Source of the DNA: CAZPXH01 sp964591085
Lineage (GTDB): Bacteria > Spirochaetota > Spirochaetia > DSM-27196 > CAZPXH01
DNA length: 64,000 bases
Assembly (NCBI GenBank): GCA_964591085.1
Contig: CAZPXH010000001.1
Coordinates: 124,001-188,000 of the forward strand
Reading direction: 5' to 3'
Below, in pieces: positions 17,285 through 26,229 of the stretch. A model generated the notes under the pieces. The model saw nothing but the letters and a program-made list of their open reading frames with translations, ran no database searches and was not told where the DNA came from. How positions within the stretch are numbered: the stretch's first letter is position 1; each line of letters opens with the position of its first letter. A program made the translations under genes and the position numbers.

Positions 17285-18216
17285 TGGCGCTCTTCGAAAG
17301 CACGGAAAAGACCGGGGTGGAGCTGCCGATCGGCCTGGGCAAGGGGCTGGACGTTGTTGTTGCGGCGTATCGAAAGCGGGATGCCATCCGCATGGAGGGG
17401 AGAACCTGGAGCTACGCCGAGCTGGACGAGCAGGCAACCCGGATCGCCGGGGGGCTCCAGGCCCTGGGAATCCTCAAGGGAGACCGGGTCGCCATGATGC
17501 TGCCCAACATCCCGGAGTTCGTCTTCAGCTTCTTTGGAATTCAGAAGCTTGGCGCGGTTGCCGTGCCGTTCAACACAACCTATAAGGGCCGCGAGATCAG
17601 CTACATCCTGCAGAACAGCGGGTCACGGGCGATCATTTGCCTTTCCAGCTTTGCCAACCTCATCAGCGAGATCCGGCCAGACTGTTCGGAACTGGAGCAC
17701 GTCATAACCACCGGCGATCGCACACTGGTATACGTGGATCCTGATGCAACGGTGAACGTTCAGATGGTAATGGAGACCGGCGCATTCAAGGATGCGGATG
17801 ACGCATTCCACCTCGTGGGAGAAGCCCTGGTAGATACCTTCCACGGCTTTGGTGTTACGGATGCATGGTACAAGCATCAGGGAGCCGTCCGAGCCAGGGG
17901 AAAGAAGCTCGCTGTCATGCTCCTGCGGGAGATTGAGGGCCTGTACATCTTCAACATCGTGACCTACCTCCAGCAGATGGACACATCCCCGCTGTTCAAG
18001 GTGGTCTATGTCCCTCCGGAGATCCGGGAGCGGGCCCTGGAACCCATGACGAGTATTCAGGAGCAGACCGGTTCCCGCCCGACACTGGACGAGTTCCGAA
18101 CCCGCTTCCTGGAATCGCTCTCGGAGGAGCTTGGGGTTAGCTTTGGTCCCGGAGAGCTGACTCGGGACGAGGTCATGGCCTACGAGAAGAACCGTGCCCT
18201 GGCCACCAAGATTTAG
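17284..18216 (+). CDS. Chimera: acyl-CoA synthetase N-terminus fused to lipoate-ligase-like C-terminus
   Basis: 310 aa, coupled to the preceding gene through TGATG. Residues 1-145 are the N-terminal subdomain of an AMP-forming acyl-CoA synthetase (RTWSYAELDEQATRIAGGLQ, GDRVAMMLPNIPEFV, LGAVAVPFNTTY, ELEHVITTG). From ~147 it changes to TLVYVDPDATVNVQ, GVTDAWYKHQGAVRARGKKL and ALEPMTSIQEQTG, which read like the second half of a lipoate-ligase-family protein. The switch lies at 17716-17724. Joined to the first ~112 residues of the previous gene it would restore one complete ligase, and the remaining halves restore one complete synthetase. Confidence 0.78.
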   Translation: MALFESTEKTGVELPIGLGKGLDVVVAAYRKRDAIRMEGRTWSYAELDEQATRIAGGLQALGILKGDRVAMMLPNIPEFVFSFFGIQKLGAVAVPFNTTYKGREISYILQNSGSRAIICLSSFANLISEIRPDCSELEHVITTGDRTLVYVDPDATVNVQMVMETGAFKDADDAFHLVGEALVDTFHGFGVTDAWYKHQGAVRARGKKLAVMLLREIEGLYIFNIVTYLQQMDTSPLFKVVYVPPEIRERALEPMTSIQEQTGSRPTLDEFRTRFLESLSEELGVSFGPGELTRDEVMAYEKNRALATKI

Positions 18217-18284
18217 GGTCTCAACCTTTTGCCCACAGATCGAGCCACCGGGCGCTTGAACCCAACACACGCACGGAGACAAGA

Positions 18285-19574
18285 ATGAAAGAACGCGTAG
18301 CAGTGATCAGCGGGGTACGAACTCCGATGGCAAAGGCGGGAACCGCACTGAAGGACACTCCCGCAGATGACCTGGGTACGGCAGTTGTCCGGGAAGTAGT
18401 AAATCGGAGCGGCGTGGACCCCGCCGAGTTTGACGAGGTCATCATCGGGAACGTGGCCCAGCCGGCACACGCGGCAAACATATCTCGGGTGATTGCACTG
18501 AAGGCGGGGCTTCCCATCGGGGTGCCCGCCCACACGGTGCACCGGAACTGCGCGAGCGGAATGGAGTCCGTGACCCAGGCGGCAATGCGGATAGCGGCGG
18601 GCATGGGCAGCGTGTTTGTTGCCGGCGGCGTTGAGTCCATGAGCAACATTCCGCTCTTCTTCAACGCGGAGTACTCGGACTTCATGAGTCGGCTGAGCCG
18701 GTCCAAGACCGGACGGCAGCGCATTGCCACCCTGCTTTCGTTTCGGCTGCGGATGCTTCGGCCGGAAGTTGGCCTGATTCATGGCCTCACCGATCCCGTC
18801 AGCGGCCTGATCATGGGAATGACGGCGGAGAACCTTGCCCGGGAGTTCCACATCAGCCGGGAGGAGCAGGATGGGTTTGCCCTCCGCAGTCACATGCTGG
18901 CGCTCCAGGCGCAGGAAGAGGGAACTCTAGCAGCGGAAATCATGCCAGTTCCTGCTTTTCCGGATTTTCAGCAGCTCATCAGCCAGGACATCGGTCCCCG
19001 CAAGGGCCAGAGCATGGAGAGTCTGGCCAGGCTCAAGCCCTACTTTGACCGCAACGCCGGGACGGTGACCGTGGGCAACTCGTCACAGGTCACCGATGGG
19101 GCTGCAGCGCTTGTGGTAATAGGGGAGAAGGAGGCGAGGAAGCGCGGCCTGAATCCCATCGGCTACATCCGGGACTTTGCCTATGCCTCCCTGGAGCCGG
19201 AGCGGATGGGCCTCGGTCCGGTGTATGCAACGGCGCGGCTGATGGATCGTGCCGGGTTCACCATGAACGACATTGAGTACCTGGAAATCAACGAAGCGTT
19301 TGCGGCCCAGGTCATTGCCTGCGAGAAGGCCAGTGATTCAGACGCGTTTGCCAGAGAGTTCCTGGGGCGGGATCGGAAGATTGGTGCCTTCAACCGGGAC
19401 ATCATGAACATGCAGGGTGGCGCAATTGCCATCGGCCACCCCGTTGGCATGACCGGAACTCGCATCATTCTCCACACGCTGCTGGAGCTCCGCAGGCAGA
19501 ACAAGAACACCGGCCTGGCGACTCTTTGCGTTGGCGGCGGTCAGGGCGGTGCGGTTCTTCTGGAGGCAGCATGA
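18285..19574 (+). CDS. Acetyl-CoA acyltransferase (beta-oxidation thiolase)
   Basis: 429 aa thiolase. The nucleophilic Cys is in HRNCASGMES (Cys89). The second-half catalytic elements are NEAFAAQV, GHPVGMTGTR and CVGGGQGGA with the C-terminal Cys. It cleaves 3-ketoacyl-CoA to acetyl-CoA and a shortened acyl-CoA, the last step of beta-oxidation. The length and the insert around residues 125-165 suggest the FadI/trifunctional-beta type. A ribosome-binding site GGAG precedes the ATG. The stop overlaps the start of the FadB/J-like gene by 4 nt (ATGA), as expected for a two-subunit fatty-acid oxidation complex. Confidence 0.93.
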   Translation: MKERVAVISGVRTPMAKAGTALKDTPADDLGTAVVREVVNRSGVDPAEFDEVIIGNVAQPAHAANISRVIALKAGLPIGVPAHTVHRNCASGMESVTQAAMRIAAGMGSVFVAGGVESMSNIPLFFNAEYSDFMSRLSRSKTGRQRIATLLSFRLRMLRPEVGLIHGLTDPVSGLIMGMTAENLAREFHISREEQDGFALRSHMLALQAQEEGTLAAEIMPVPAFPDFQQLISQDIGPRKGQSMESLARLKPYFDRNAGTVTVGNSSQVTDGAAALVVIGEKEARKRGLNPIGYIRDFAYASLEPERMGLGPVYATARLMDRAGFTMNDIEYLEINEAFAAQVIACEKASDSDAFAREFLGRDRKIGAFNRDIMNMQGGAIAIGHPVGMTGTRIILHTLLELRRQNKNTGLATLCVGGGQGGAVLLEAA

Positions 19575-21784
19575 GCGCTGCCAGACCCGAACAGTCCGAG
19601 TCCACGGTATTCCGTCTGGAAACAGATGATGCGGGAATCGCCACGCTGACCTTTGACAGCCCGGGAGAAAAGGTGAACACCTTTGGCACCCAGGCAATGC
19701 GGGAGTTTGACGCTCACCTCGCTGAGCTGGAAGCGCTGGCGGCGGCAGGAACGGTCAAAGGAGTGGTCTTTGCCAGCGCCAAGGATGGCAACTTCATTGC
19801 CGGAGCTGACATCCGCCTGATTGCCGACCTGGCCAGCGAAGAGCGCGCGCGGGAAGCCGCCAGCTTTGGCCAGCGGATGTTCGAGCGGATCCAGGACCTC
19901 CCGGTTCCGACTCTCGCCGCAATCAACGGAAGCTGCATGGGCGGCGGGACGGAGCTGGCTTTGGCGTGTACGTACCGGATTGCCGCGGACCATCCCAAGA
20001 CTCGGATTGGACTCCCGGAAACACAGCTGGGCGTGCTGCCCGGCTGGGGAGGAACCTTCCGGCTGCCACGGACAGTAGGCTGGGTTCTGGCCACCAAAAT
20101 GATTCTCACCGGTCAGGCGTTGGAGCCAATGCGCGCGCTCAAGGCTGGACTGGTGGATGCGGTGTACCCGCCGGCCTTCTTTGATGAATGGACCGCCGCG
20201 CTCTTCGCCCGACTGGCGGCCAAGGGCTCGGATTCTTCTGTGGAGCGGGCGCGGGCCAAAGCGGCGAAACGCAGAAAATGGTTTCTGGAAAAGACAGGAC
20301 TCGGCCGGCGCCTCGTCTTCCGGAGCGCCGCCAAGGACCTGCAGAAGAAGACCGGCGGGAACTATCCGGCGCAGACAGAGGCCCTTCGGGTGCTGAAGCA
20401 GACCAGCCGAGGCGGACGTTCGAGTCGCAAGGCTCGGGACCGCGCGGCTCGCATTGAGTCCGCTGCGTTCGGGCGGCTTGCAGTCTCAGAGGTGAGCGGC
20501 AATCTCATCCGGATCTACTTTGGTCAGGAGGCGCTCAAGCGCCAGGACGCGGTGAAGCACGCGCATACGGATTTTGCCGTTCGGCGCGCTGCCGTCCTTG
20601 GAGCCGGTGTCATGGGAGGCCGGATTGCATGGCTGTTCAGCAGCCGGGACATTCCGGTTGTGATGAAGGACATTGCCTGGGACGCGGTCCACAAGGGCTA
20701 CCAGAGCGCGAAGGACGTGTACGACCAGCTTGTGGCCAAGCGCAAGCTGGATGCGCGCGAGGTGAATCTTCGCCTGAACCACATTCACGGTGCTGTGGAT
20801 TACGCCTCCATCGGCAGGCCGGATGTTGTTGTGGAAGCGGTTGTCGAACGCATGGAAGTGAAGAAAGCAGTCCTGGCAGAACTGGAAGGACGGATTTCGC
20901 CGGACGCCATCATTGCTACCAACACCTCCGCGCTCTCGGTAGATGAGATGGCAGCAGTGCTGCAGCGTCCCCAGCGCTTTGCCGGAATGCATTTCTTCAA
21001 CCCGGTGAATCGCATGCCTCTGGTGGAAGTGGTGCGCGGAAGCAAGAGCGATCCGGCCGTGGTTGGAGATCTGGTGAATCTCAGCCTCCGCCTGGGAAAG
21101 AGCCCGGTGGTGGTTACAGACAGCCCCGGCTTTCTTGTGAATCGCCTACTGCTTCCCTACCTGAACGAGGCAGCCCAGATGCTCTCCGAAGGTGTGGACT
21201 ACCTGCAGGCAGATCGCCTGTTCACCAGTTTTGGGATGCCAATGGGACCCTACACCCTCCTGGACGAGGTGGGGATTGACGTTGGGTTCCATGTGGCGGA
21301 GACGCTGCACCAGGCCTTTGGCGAGCGGATGGCGACGGCGCCCATACTGGACCAGGTGAAGGCTCAGCCGGAGTTCTTTGGCAAGAAAACCGGGGCAGGG
21401 TTCTACCGCTACAGCCGCGGAAAGCAGACCGGGGTGAATCCGGCCATGCAGGACCTGGTGCGCAAACACGCGGCAAAGCACGGTTCTGCTCGGCGCCCGG
21501 ATTCCCGTGACATCTTTGACCGCGCAATGCTGAACATGGTGAACGAGGCCGCCTACGCGCTGGAAGCCGGAATCGTTGGATCCGCTCAGGAACTGGACAT
21601 GGCCATGATCCTGGGAACCGGCTTCCCGCCGTTCCGCGGTGGCCTGCTCCGCTGGGCGGATGCAGAAGGCACCAAAAAGATTGCGGACCGGCTCTCGGCG
21701 CTCGCCGAGCAGTACGGATCCCGGTTCAAGCCGGCCCCGCTCCTGGTGCAGCTGGCAGGTTCCGGAGCGCGGTTCCACGGCTAG
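19571..21784 (+). CDS. Multifunctional enoyl-CoA hydratase / 3-hydroxyacyl-CoA dehydrogenase (FadB/FadJ-like)
   Basis: 737 aa. Residues ~15-200 are a crotonase domain with both catalytic Glu positions (GGGTELALAC and GLPETQLGVLPGWGGT). The dehydrogenase half starts near residue 338 (AAVLGAGVMGGRIAW, NAD-binding) and continues through HFFNPVNRMPLVEVV to the C-terminal dimerisation domains. It hydrates trans-2-enoyl-CoA and oxidises the 3-hydroxyacyl-CoA, and forms the alpha subunit with the thiolase just upstream. The ATG lies inside the ATGA overlap. Its last 59 nt overlap the convergent thioesterase gene. Confidence 0.94.
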   Translation: MSAARPEQSESTVFRLETDDAGIATLTFDSPGEKVNTFGTQAMREFDAHLAELEALAAAGTVKGVVFASAKDGNFIAGADIRLIADLASEERAREAASFGQRMFERIQDLPVPTLAAINGSCMGGGTELALACTYRIAADHPKTRIGLPETQLGVLPGWGGTFRLPRTVGWVLATKMILTGQALEPMRALKAGLVDAVYPPAFFDEWTAALFARLAAKGSDSSVERARAKAAKRRKWFLEKTGLGRRLVFRSAAKDLQKKTGGNYPAQTEALRVLKQTSRGGRSSRKARDRAARIESAAFGRLAVSEVSGNLIRIYFGQEALKRQDAVKHAHTDFAVRRAAVLGAGVMGGRIAWLFSSRDIPVVMKDIAWDAVHKGYQSAKDVYDQLVAKRKLDAREVNLRLNHIHGAVDYASIGRPDVVVEAVVERMEVKKAVLAELEGRISPDAIIATNTSALSVDEMAAVLQRPQRFAGMHFFNPVNRMPLVEVVRGSKSDPAVVGDLVNLSLRLGKSPVVVTDSPGFLVNRLLLPYLNEAAQMLSEGVDYLQADRLFTSFGMPMGPYTLLDEVGIDVGFHVAETLHQAFGERMATAPILDQVKAQPEFFGKKTGAGFYRYSRGKQTGVNPAMQDLVRKHAAKHGSARRPDSRDIFDRAMLNMVNEAAYALEAGIVGSAQELDMAMILGTGFPPFRGGLLRWADAEGTKKIADRLSALAEQYGSRFKPAPLLVQLAGSGARFHG

Positions 21785-22265
21785 GCCGGGTTGGCCGGTA
21801 GAAGTTTGTCATCCTCACTACGGAGAGTGTTCGCCCGGTGTCTGCGTCCGTGATGGTGATCTCGTGGTGGGCGAGAGTCCGGCTCCGGCGAATCTGCCGG
21901 GCCTGGGCCAAGACCCGGCCGCTTCGCTTGGACTCCAGATGTGAACCGTTGATCTCAATACCAACCGGAACCGTCTGCGTGAGGTCCAGCTTCCAGCACG
22001 CATGGAGGCTGGCCGCAGACTCAGCAAGCATCATGCTGATCCCGCCGTGGAGGAGTCCGTAGGGCTGGCGGGCGTGATCGCCAATGTCCATTGCAAGCGT
22101 GAGCTCGGTGTCATCAACGCTGACCAGCTCAACTCCGTGAGGGTGGAGCGCCGTGCCGTGACCGAACTCCGCCATCCAGCGCTTCCATGCCTCCAGGCTG
22201 TCTGCCTCCGGAAGCGGGAAGGGTAGGGCGGACTCGGTGTCCGCCCCGGATACCTCGGATCCCAT
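21726..22265 (-). CDS. PaaI-type hotdog acyl-CoA thioesterase
   Basis: 179 aa. The hotdog core contains HGVELVSVDDTELTLAMD and the PaaI/YdiI-type signature LLHGGISMMLAESAAS, with the catalytic acidic residue in AESAAS. Members hydrolyse acyl- or aryl-CoA. It is coupled to the acyl-CoA dehydrogenase upstream by TAATG (1-nt overlap), which suggests a role in clearing acyl-CoA during fatty-acid breakdown. Confidence 0.85.
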   Translation of the reverse strand: MGSEVSGADTESALPFPLPEADSLEAWKRWMAEFGHGTALHPHGVELVSVDDTELTLAMDIGDHARQPYGLLHGGISMMLAESAASLHACWKLDLTQTVPVGIEINGSHLESKRSGRVLAQARQIRRSRTLAHHEITITDADTGRTLSVVRMTNFYRPTRPSRGTALRNLPAAPGAGPA

Positions 22266-24010
22266 TAGCGAACCGCTACCGCTTCCCGCCCGGCGCTCTT
22301 GCCGCTTTGGTCATCGCTTGCTGACCGATCATCTCCGGCTGTATCGGCCCCGGGCTCTGCCTGGGTGAAGGCGTCCATCACCGCCCGATGCGCATGGTCC
22401 AGCTCATTGCTGCCTGGTTTCCCGATGCTTCGCTGTAGTTCCTTTGCCTCGGTGATCAGGTAGGACAGCAGGCTCCGTTCCTCGGGCGGGATCGCCGAGC
22501 TTCCGTAAGACGCCCGAAGCATGGAGACGGAAGACAGCAGCCCGTACATCCCGATGGACAGCAGCGTCATCCGACGCAGGAAGAACTCCCGGCCAACCAC
22601 GTGCTTGCCGTACTTGAGCAGCCCATAGCGAAGGTATGAACGGAACTGTTTCTCAAGGGACCGGGCCGCTTCCATTGCTCGGGAGAGCACCGGGTCGTGC
22701 CCCGGCAGGCTCCCTGGCAACAGGACTTTGCCCAGCTTGCGCACTGCCTGCAGGCGAGCGAAGTTGCCCTTGCCCGCTAGCTCCTTCCCGATTCGGCGGA
22801 AGATGGTGAGAGGCGGGTAGATCGCATGAATCTCTGAGGTGCCTTCAAAGATCGTGGTGACGCGGAAGTCCCGCATTCGCTTCTCGTAGGGCATTGATTG
22901 GATGAATCCGGCGCCGCCAGCGGTCTGCAGCGCGTCGTAGAGGGTGTTCCAGCATTCGTCCGTGCCGTATCGCTTGGTGTGGCTGCTTTCTATGGCCACG
23001 TTCATCAGAGAATCCTGCTCCAGCATCTTTGCAGTGAGCCCCGTGATGTTTGCCGCCGCAAACCCGTGGGCCCTGGCCCTCACGATCTTCTCCTGAATCA
23101 GCTCAAAGTCCCGGATGGGCACCCCAAACTGCTTTCGGGTACGGGCTCGCTTCTCCATGTCCTCAACGGACTGTTTCATCAGGCCGGAGCCAGCGGCCCC
23201 AAGGCCCAGCCGCCCGTAGTTCAGGATGTTCATTGCGATTTTGAAGCCATCGCCCGGCCCGCCAATCAGGTTCTCTGCCGGAACGCGGACATCCCGGAAG
23301 CGGATAGGCGTGGTGGAGCTGACCTTCAGGCCCATCTTTGGCATGTCCGTGCCAACCTCAACACCATCCCAGCTCCGCTCCACGATGAAGGCCCCCATGA
23401 ATCCGGGGCGATTCTCCGGGTCCAGCTGGGCAAACACGGTCATTCCCCCGGCGTAGTTGCCATTGGTGATATAGGTCTTGCTTCCGTTGAGGATGTAGTG
23501 GCTTCCGTCCTCTGAGCGATCCGCCCGAGTCTCAATATGCTGGGCATCCGAGCCGGTCTTAGGTTCGGTTAGCGCGTAGGCAAAGACCATTGAGCCACTA
23601 GCAGCAAGGGGCAGGTACTTCCGCTTCTGCTCCTGGGTTCCGAACAGGACAACGCCCTTTAATCCGATGGAAAGATGCGCGAGGGGAATGAGCACCAGTG
23701 CCATGTCCGAGCGCGCCATAGCTTCCACCACCGCAAGGTACTCGCTTGGTGTAAACCCAAGCCCGTCGTACTCGGTGGGTATCGTCAGCCCAAAGATCCC
23801 GATTTCCTTAAGCTCCTGCATCAGGCTATCCGGGATCCGGGAGCTTTTCTCCAGTTCCAGCGGATTGTACTTGCCCACTACGGCGTGGTATCGCTCGACA
23901 AAATCGTTGACCTTGGCATGGTCCACCGGGCTACCCGAGGCAAAGAGCAGATCTTCACGATAACTACCCTGATACAGCTCCTCCAGAAAGCCCATCCCGG
24001 TCTGTTTCAC
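22265..24010 (-). CDS. Acyl-CoA dehydrogenase, long-chain/VLCAD-like with C-terminal extension
   Basis: 581 aa flavoenzyme for the first step of beta-oxidation. It contains FAYALTEPKTGSDA (FAD-binding), LNYGRLGLGAAGSG, RKQFGVPIRDFELIQEK and IFEGTSEIHAIY, where the Glu corresponds to the catalytic base. A C-terminal region beyond ~430 (FFLRRMTLLSIGMYGLLSSV) resembles the membrane-associating extension of VLCAD/ACAD9. The GTG start is preceded by GGAGGA at a good distance. It forms an operon with the thioesterase and converges on the thiolase/FadB genes. Confidence 0.93.
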   Translation of the reverse strand: MKQTGMGFLEELYQGSYREDLLFASGSPVDHAKVNDFVERYHAVVGKYNPLELEKSSRIPDSLMQELKEIGIFGLTIPTEYDGLGFTPSEYLAVVEAMARSDMALVLIPLAHLSIGLKGVVLFGTQEQKRKYLPLAASGSMVFAYALTEPKTGSDAQHIETRADRSEDGSHYILNGSKTYITNGNYAGGMTVFAQLDPENRPGFMGAFIVERSWDGVEVGTDMPKMGLKVSSTTPIRFRDVRVPAENLIGGPGDGFKIAMNILNYGRLGLGAAGSGLMKQSVEDMEKRARTRKQFGVPIRDFELIQEKIVRARAHGFAAANITGLTAKMLEQDSLMNVAIESSHTKRYGTDECWNTLYDALQTAGGAGFIQSMPYEKRMRDFRVTTIFEGTSEIHAIYPPLTIFRRIGKELAGKGNFARLQAVRKLGKVLLPGSLPGHDPVLSRAMEAARSLEKQFRSYLRYGLLKYGKHVVGREFFLRRMTLLSIGMYGLLSSVSMLRASYGSSAIPPEERSLLSYLITEAKELQRSIGKPGSNELDHAHRAVMDAFTQAEPGADTAGDDRSASDDQSGKSAGREAVAVR

Positions 24011-24150
24011 GCTTGATATTCCTCCAGCTTCAGACTAAGGCCACCTGTGGGCGCAGTCAAAGACAGACAGGTCCCATACTGACGTTCATGGCCCTGGAAG
24101 CCGCACGGTTGCTCCAAACAATCCGGGTATGGGAGCGGTAGCAGGCTGGA

Positions 24151-24156
24151 TATACT
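24151..24156 (+). promoter_or_regulatory. Leaderless-type -10 box TATACT for the DUF2007-like gene
   Basis: Seven nucleotides separate the box from the ATG at 24164; no Shine-Dalgarno. Confidence 0.55.
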
Positions 24157-24163
24157 CACCGAC

Positions 24164-24427
24164 ATGGGATTGTTCCGACCGGAGCGCGACCGGGTCTCAG
24201 TCTTTTTGTCAGACGCAGAGCTTGACGTGGTAGAGGCTCGAATGGTGCTGCAGGAACACGGGCTGGATGCGCGCCAGGGTGTGGTGAGCCGACTGAGCAT
24301 CTTTGGTCCCGGGCTCGGAGGCGAGGTCACCGGTAACCTACCGCCTGGCGGGCGTTTTGAAGTGACCGTCCCGGCCTCCGAGCAGGACCGGGCATTGCAG
24401 ATCCTCAAACAGGAGTACGGAACATGA
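24164..24427 (+). CDS. DUF2007-like small protein
   Basis: 87 aa. SVFLSDAELDVVEARMVLQE, GFGPGLGG-type loop (SIFGPGLGGE) and FEVTVPASEQDRALQIL match the DUF2007 putative signal-transducing fold. TATACT (24151-24156) lies 7 nt before the ATG with no Shine-Dalgarno, a leaderless layout. The stop overlaps the next start by 4 nt (ATGA). Confidence 0.68.
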   Translation: MGLFRPERDRVSVFLSDAELDVVEARMVLQEHGLDARQGVVSRLSIFGPGLGGEVTGNLPPGGRFEVTVPASEQDRALQILKQEYGT

Positions 24428-25203
24428 ACAGAATGCTGGCGAACGCGTTCAGAATCATTGCTGCTGCAACGGTGTTGGCTTCCTGCGCAAGTATTGAAGA
24501 AAGCGTCCGGACTCAACCCGACACCAACGTCAGCTACACGGTGGCAGACGGAGCCGAGCTCCACGGCTACCTCGCAGTCCCCGATGGAGACGGGACCTTT
24601 CCAGCGGTGATGATGATTCACGAGTGGTGGGGCTTGAACCAGGACATCACGATTCTCGCGGATGCGCTGTCGGAGGAGGGGTTTGTGGTGATGGCTCCGG
24701 ATGCCCTCAGAGGAGAGCTTGCCACAAGCGTAGCCGCGGCAATCGCCCTGAACTCGCGGACCCCCGAGGAGCAGATCGCAGGCGATCTTGACGCTGCGCT
24801 GGCCTACCTCCGGAGCCATCCTCAGGTGGATTCAGCGCGGGTTGCGACCATGGGTTTCTGTTTCGGCGGTAGGGAGTCCATGCGGCTGGGAGTCCGGGCC
24901 ACTGGCCTTGCGGCAGTGGTAACGCTCTACGGCAGTGGACTGGTGACGGATCCGGCTGGGTTGGGAAATCTCGCGGAGAACGGCCCGGTCCTTGGGATCT
25001 TTGGAGAAGAGGACCGCAGCATCCCTCTGAGAGAAGTTGAGGAGTTCGGCTCCGCACTTGATGCCATTGGCGCCGACTCCACCATCACGGTGTACCCCGG
25101 CGTGGGCCATGCGTTCGTCAATAGCTCTGCCTACCGCGATGACGGTGCGGCCGGTGAGGCCTGGACCGAGCTGGTGCAGTTCCTGGGAAACGCGCTCAGA
25201 TGA
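24424..25203 (+). CDS. Dienelactone hydrolase-family lipoprotein
   Basis: 259 aa. The lipoprotein signal peptide ends in VLASC. All key elements of dienelactone hydrolase are visible: MIHEWWGLN with the Glu that gates the nucleophile, the Cys nucleophile in MGFCFGGRES, the acid in FGEEDRSIP and the His in GVGHAFVN. Cys-type enzymes in this family open dienelactones in aromatic degradation, but many exported homologues have unknown ester substrates. It is translationally coupled to the DUF2007-like gene. Confidence 0.87.
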   Translation: MNRMLANAFRIIAAATVLASCASIEESVRTQPDTNVSYTVADGAELHGYLAVPDGDGTFPAVMMIHEWWGLNQDITILADALSEEGFVVMAPDALRGELATSVAAAIALNSRTPEEQIAGDLDAALAYLRSHPQVDSARVATMGFCFGGRESMRLGVRATGLAAVVTLYGSGLVTDPAGLGNLAENGPVLGIFGEEDRSIPLREVEEFGSALDAIGADSTITVYPGVGHAFVNSSAYRDDGAAGEAWTELVQFLGNALR

Positions 25204-25330
25204 TAGAAAGCAAAGTCACCGGAGAATCATCAAGGCCAACGTCGTCGCCGTACTCATTACCCGGTTGCGGCTTCAGTTCTGATTCAGGTACCCAGGCCTC
25301 TTTACCGGTCCCTGATCCTCATAGCTCTGC

Positions 25331-25336
25331 TACACT
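25331..25336 (+). promoter_or_regulatory. Leaderless-type -10 box TACACT for the SDR gene
   Basis: Six nucleotides separate the box from the ATG at 25343. Confidence 0.55.
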
Positions 25337-25342
25337 TCAAGG

Positions 25343-26221
25343 ATGGAACGGAAACTACGGCTGGCCGGACGGATGGCAATTGTCACCGGCGCAGCGGGGG
25401 GAATAGGTTCTGCCACCGCGCGGCGGCTGGCCGCGGAAGGCTGCTCGCTTGAACTGTGGGATATCCGTGGAGACGCACTTGAGGATCTGTCCGCAGAGTT
25501 GCGCGCGAGGTACCCCGGGCTCAGCATTCACGGCCGGGTTGTGGACCTGCGGGATGACGCGGCCATTGCGTCTGCGGTTTCTGCCGCTACATCGGAGTCT
25601 GGACCGACCGACATCCTGATCAACAACGCCGGGCACCTTGGGCCCGGGCGCTTGCTGGATCAGCCCATGGACACCTGGCGCACCACCATTGACATCAACG
25701 TGAATGCAGTGGTCTCGCTCACCTACGCCGTACTGCCTGACCTCATTGCCCGAAAAACAGGACACGTAGTGAACATCAGCTCCGCCGGAGGCTTTGTAGG
25801 GGTTTCCGGCCTGGCGGTCTACTCGGCCAGCAAGTGGGCTGTGTATGGACTTACGGAGGCACTCCGCCATGAGATCCGCGATGTAGGTGCACCCGGAATC
25901 CGCTTCAGCTCGGTACACCCCATGTACATCGCAAGCGGGATGTTCGCCGGGTCCAGAATCCGTGGACTCGGCGGGCTGATCTTTCCGCGCCTGAAGAATC
26001 ACGATGTGGTAGCCAAAGCAATCGTTGAGTCAGCGCTTATTCGGCGTCGTCGAGTGGTTCGGCGTCCCCGCTCTCTGGTCCTGGTGCCGCTTCTGCGCGG
26101 CCTGCTGTCGGATTCCTGGTTCAACGGCATGGCCCGAGTACTCGGGGTGAACCACAGCATGGATAGCTGGGAGGGGCCCGCGGGCTTCGCGGAGTCCGTT
26201 GACGCCGCAGCGGAGGCCTGA
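25343..26221 (+). CDS. Short-chain dehydrogenase/reductase (SDR)
   Basis: 292 aa classical SDR with the cofactor motif TGAAGGIG, NNAG, catalytic Ser in NISSAGG and YSASK (Tyr and Lys). The C-terminal extension (RRRRVVRRPRSLVLVPLLRG) resembles bacterial SDRs that act near membranes on lipid-like substrates. TACACT (25331-25336) lies 6 nt before the ATG with no usable ribosome-binding site. The frameshifted cyclase follows after 8 nt. Confidence 0.9.
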   Translation: MERKLRLAGRMAIVTGAAGGIGSATARRLAAEGCSLELWDIRGDALEDLSAELRARYPGLSIHGRVVDLRDDAAIASAVSAATSESGPTDILINNAGHLGPGRLLDQPMDTWRTTIDINVNAVVSLTYAVLPDLIARKTGHVVNISSAGGFVGVSGLAVYSASKWAVYGLTEALRHEIRDVGAPGIRFSSVHPMYIASGMFAGSRIRGLGGLIFPRLKNHDVVAKAIVESALIRRRRVVRRPRSLVLVPLLRGLLSDSWFNGMARVLGVNHSMDSWEGPAGFAESVDAAAEA

Positions 26222-26229
26222 CCCCGGCT

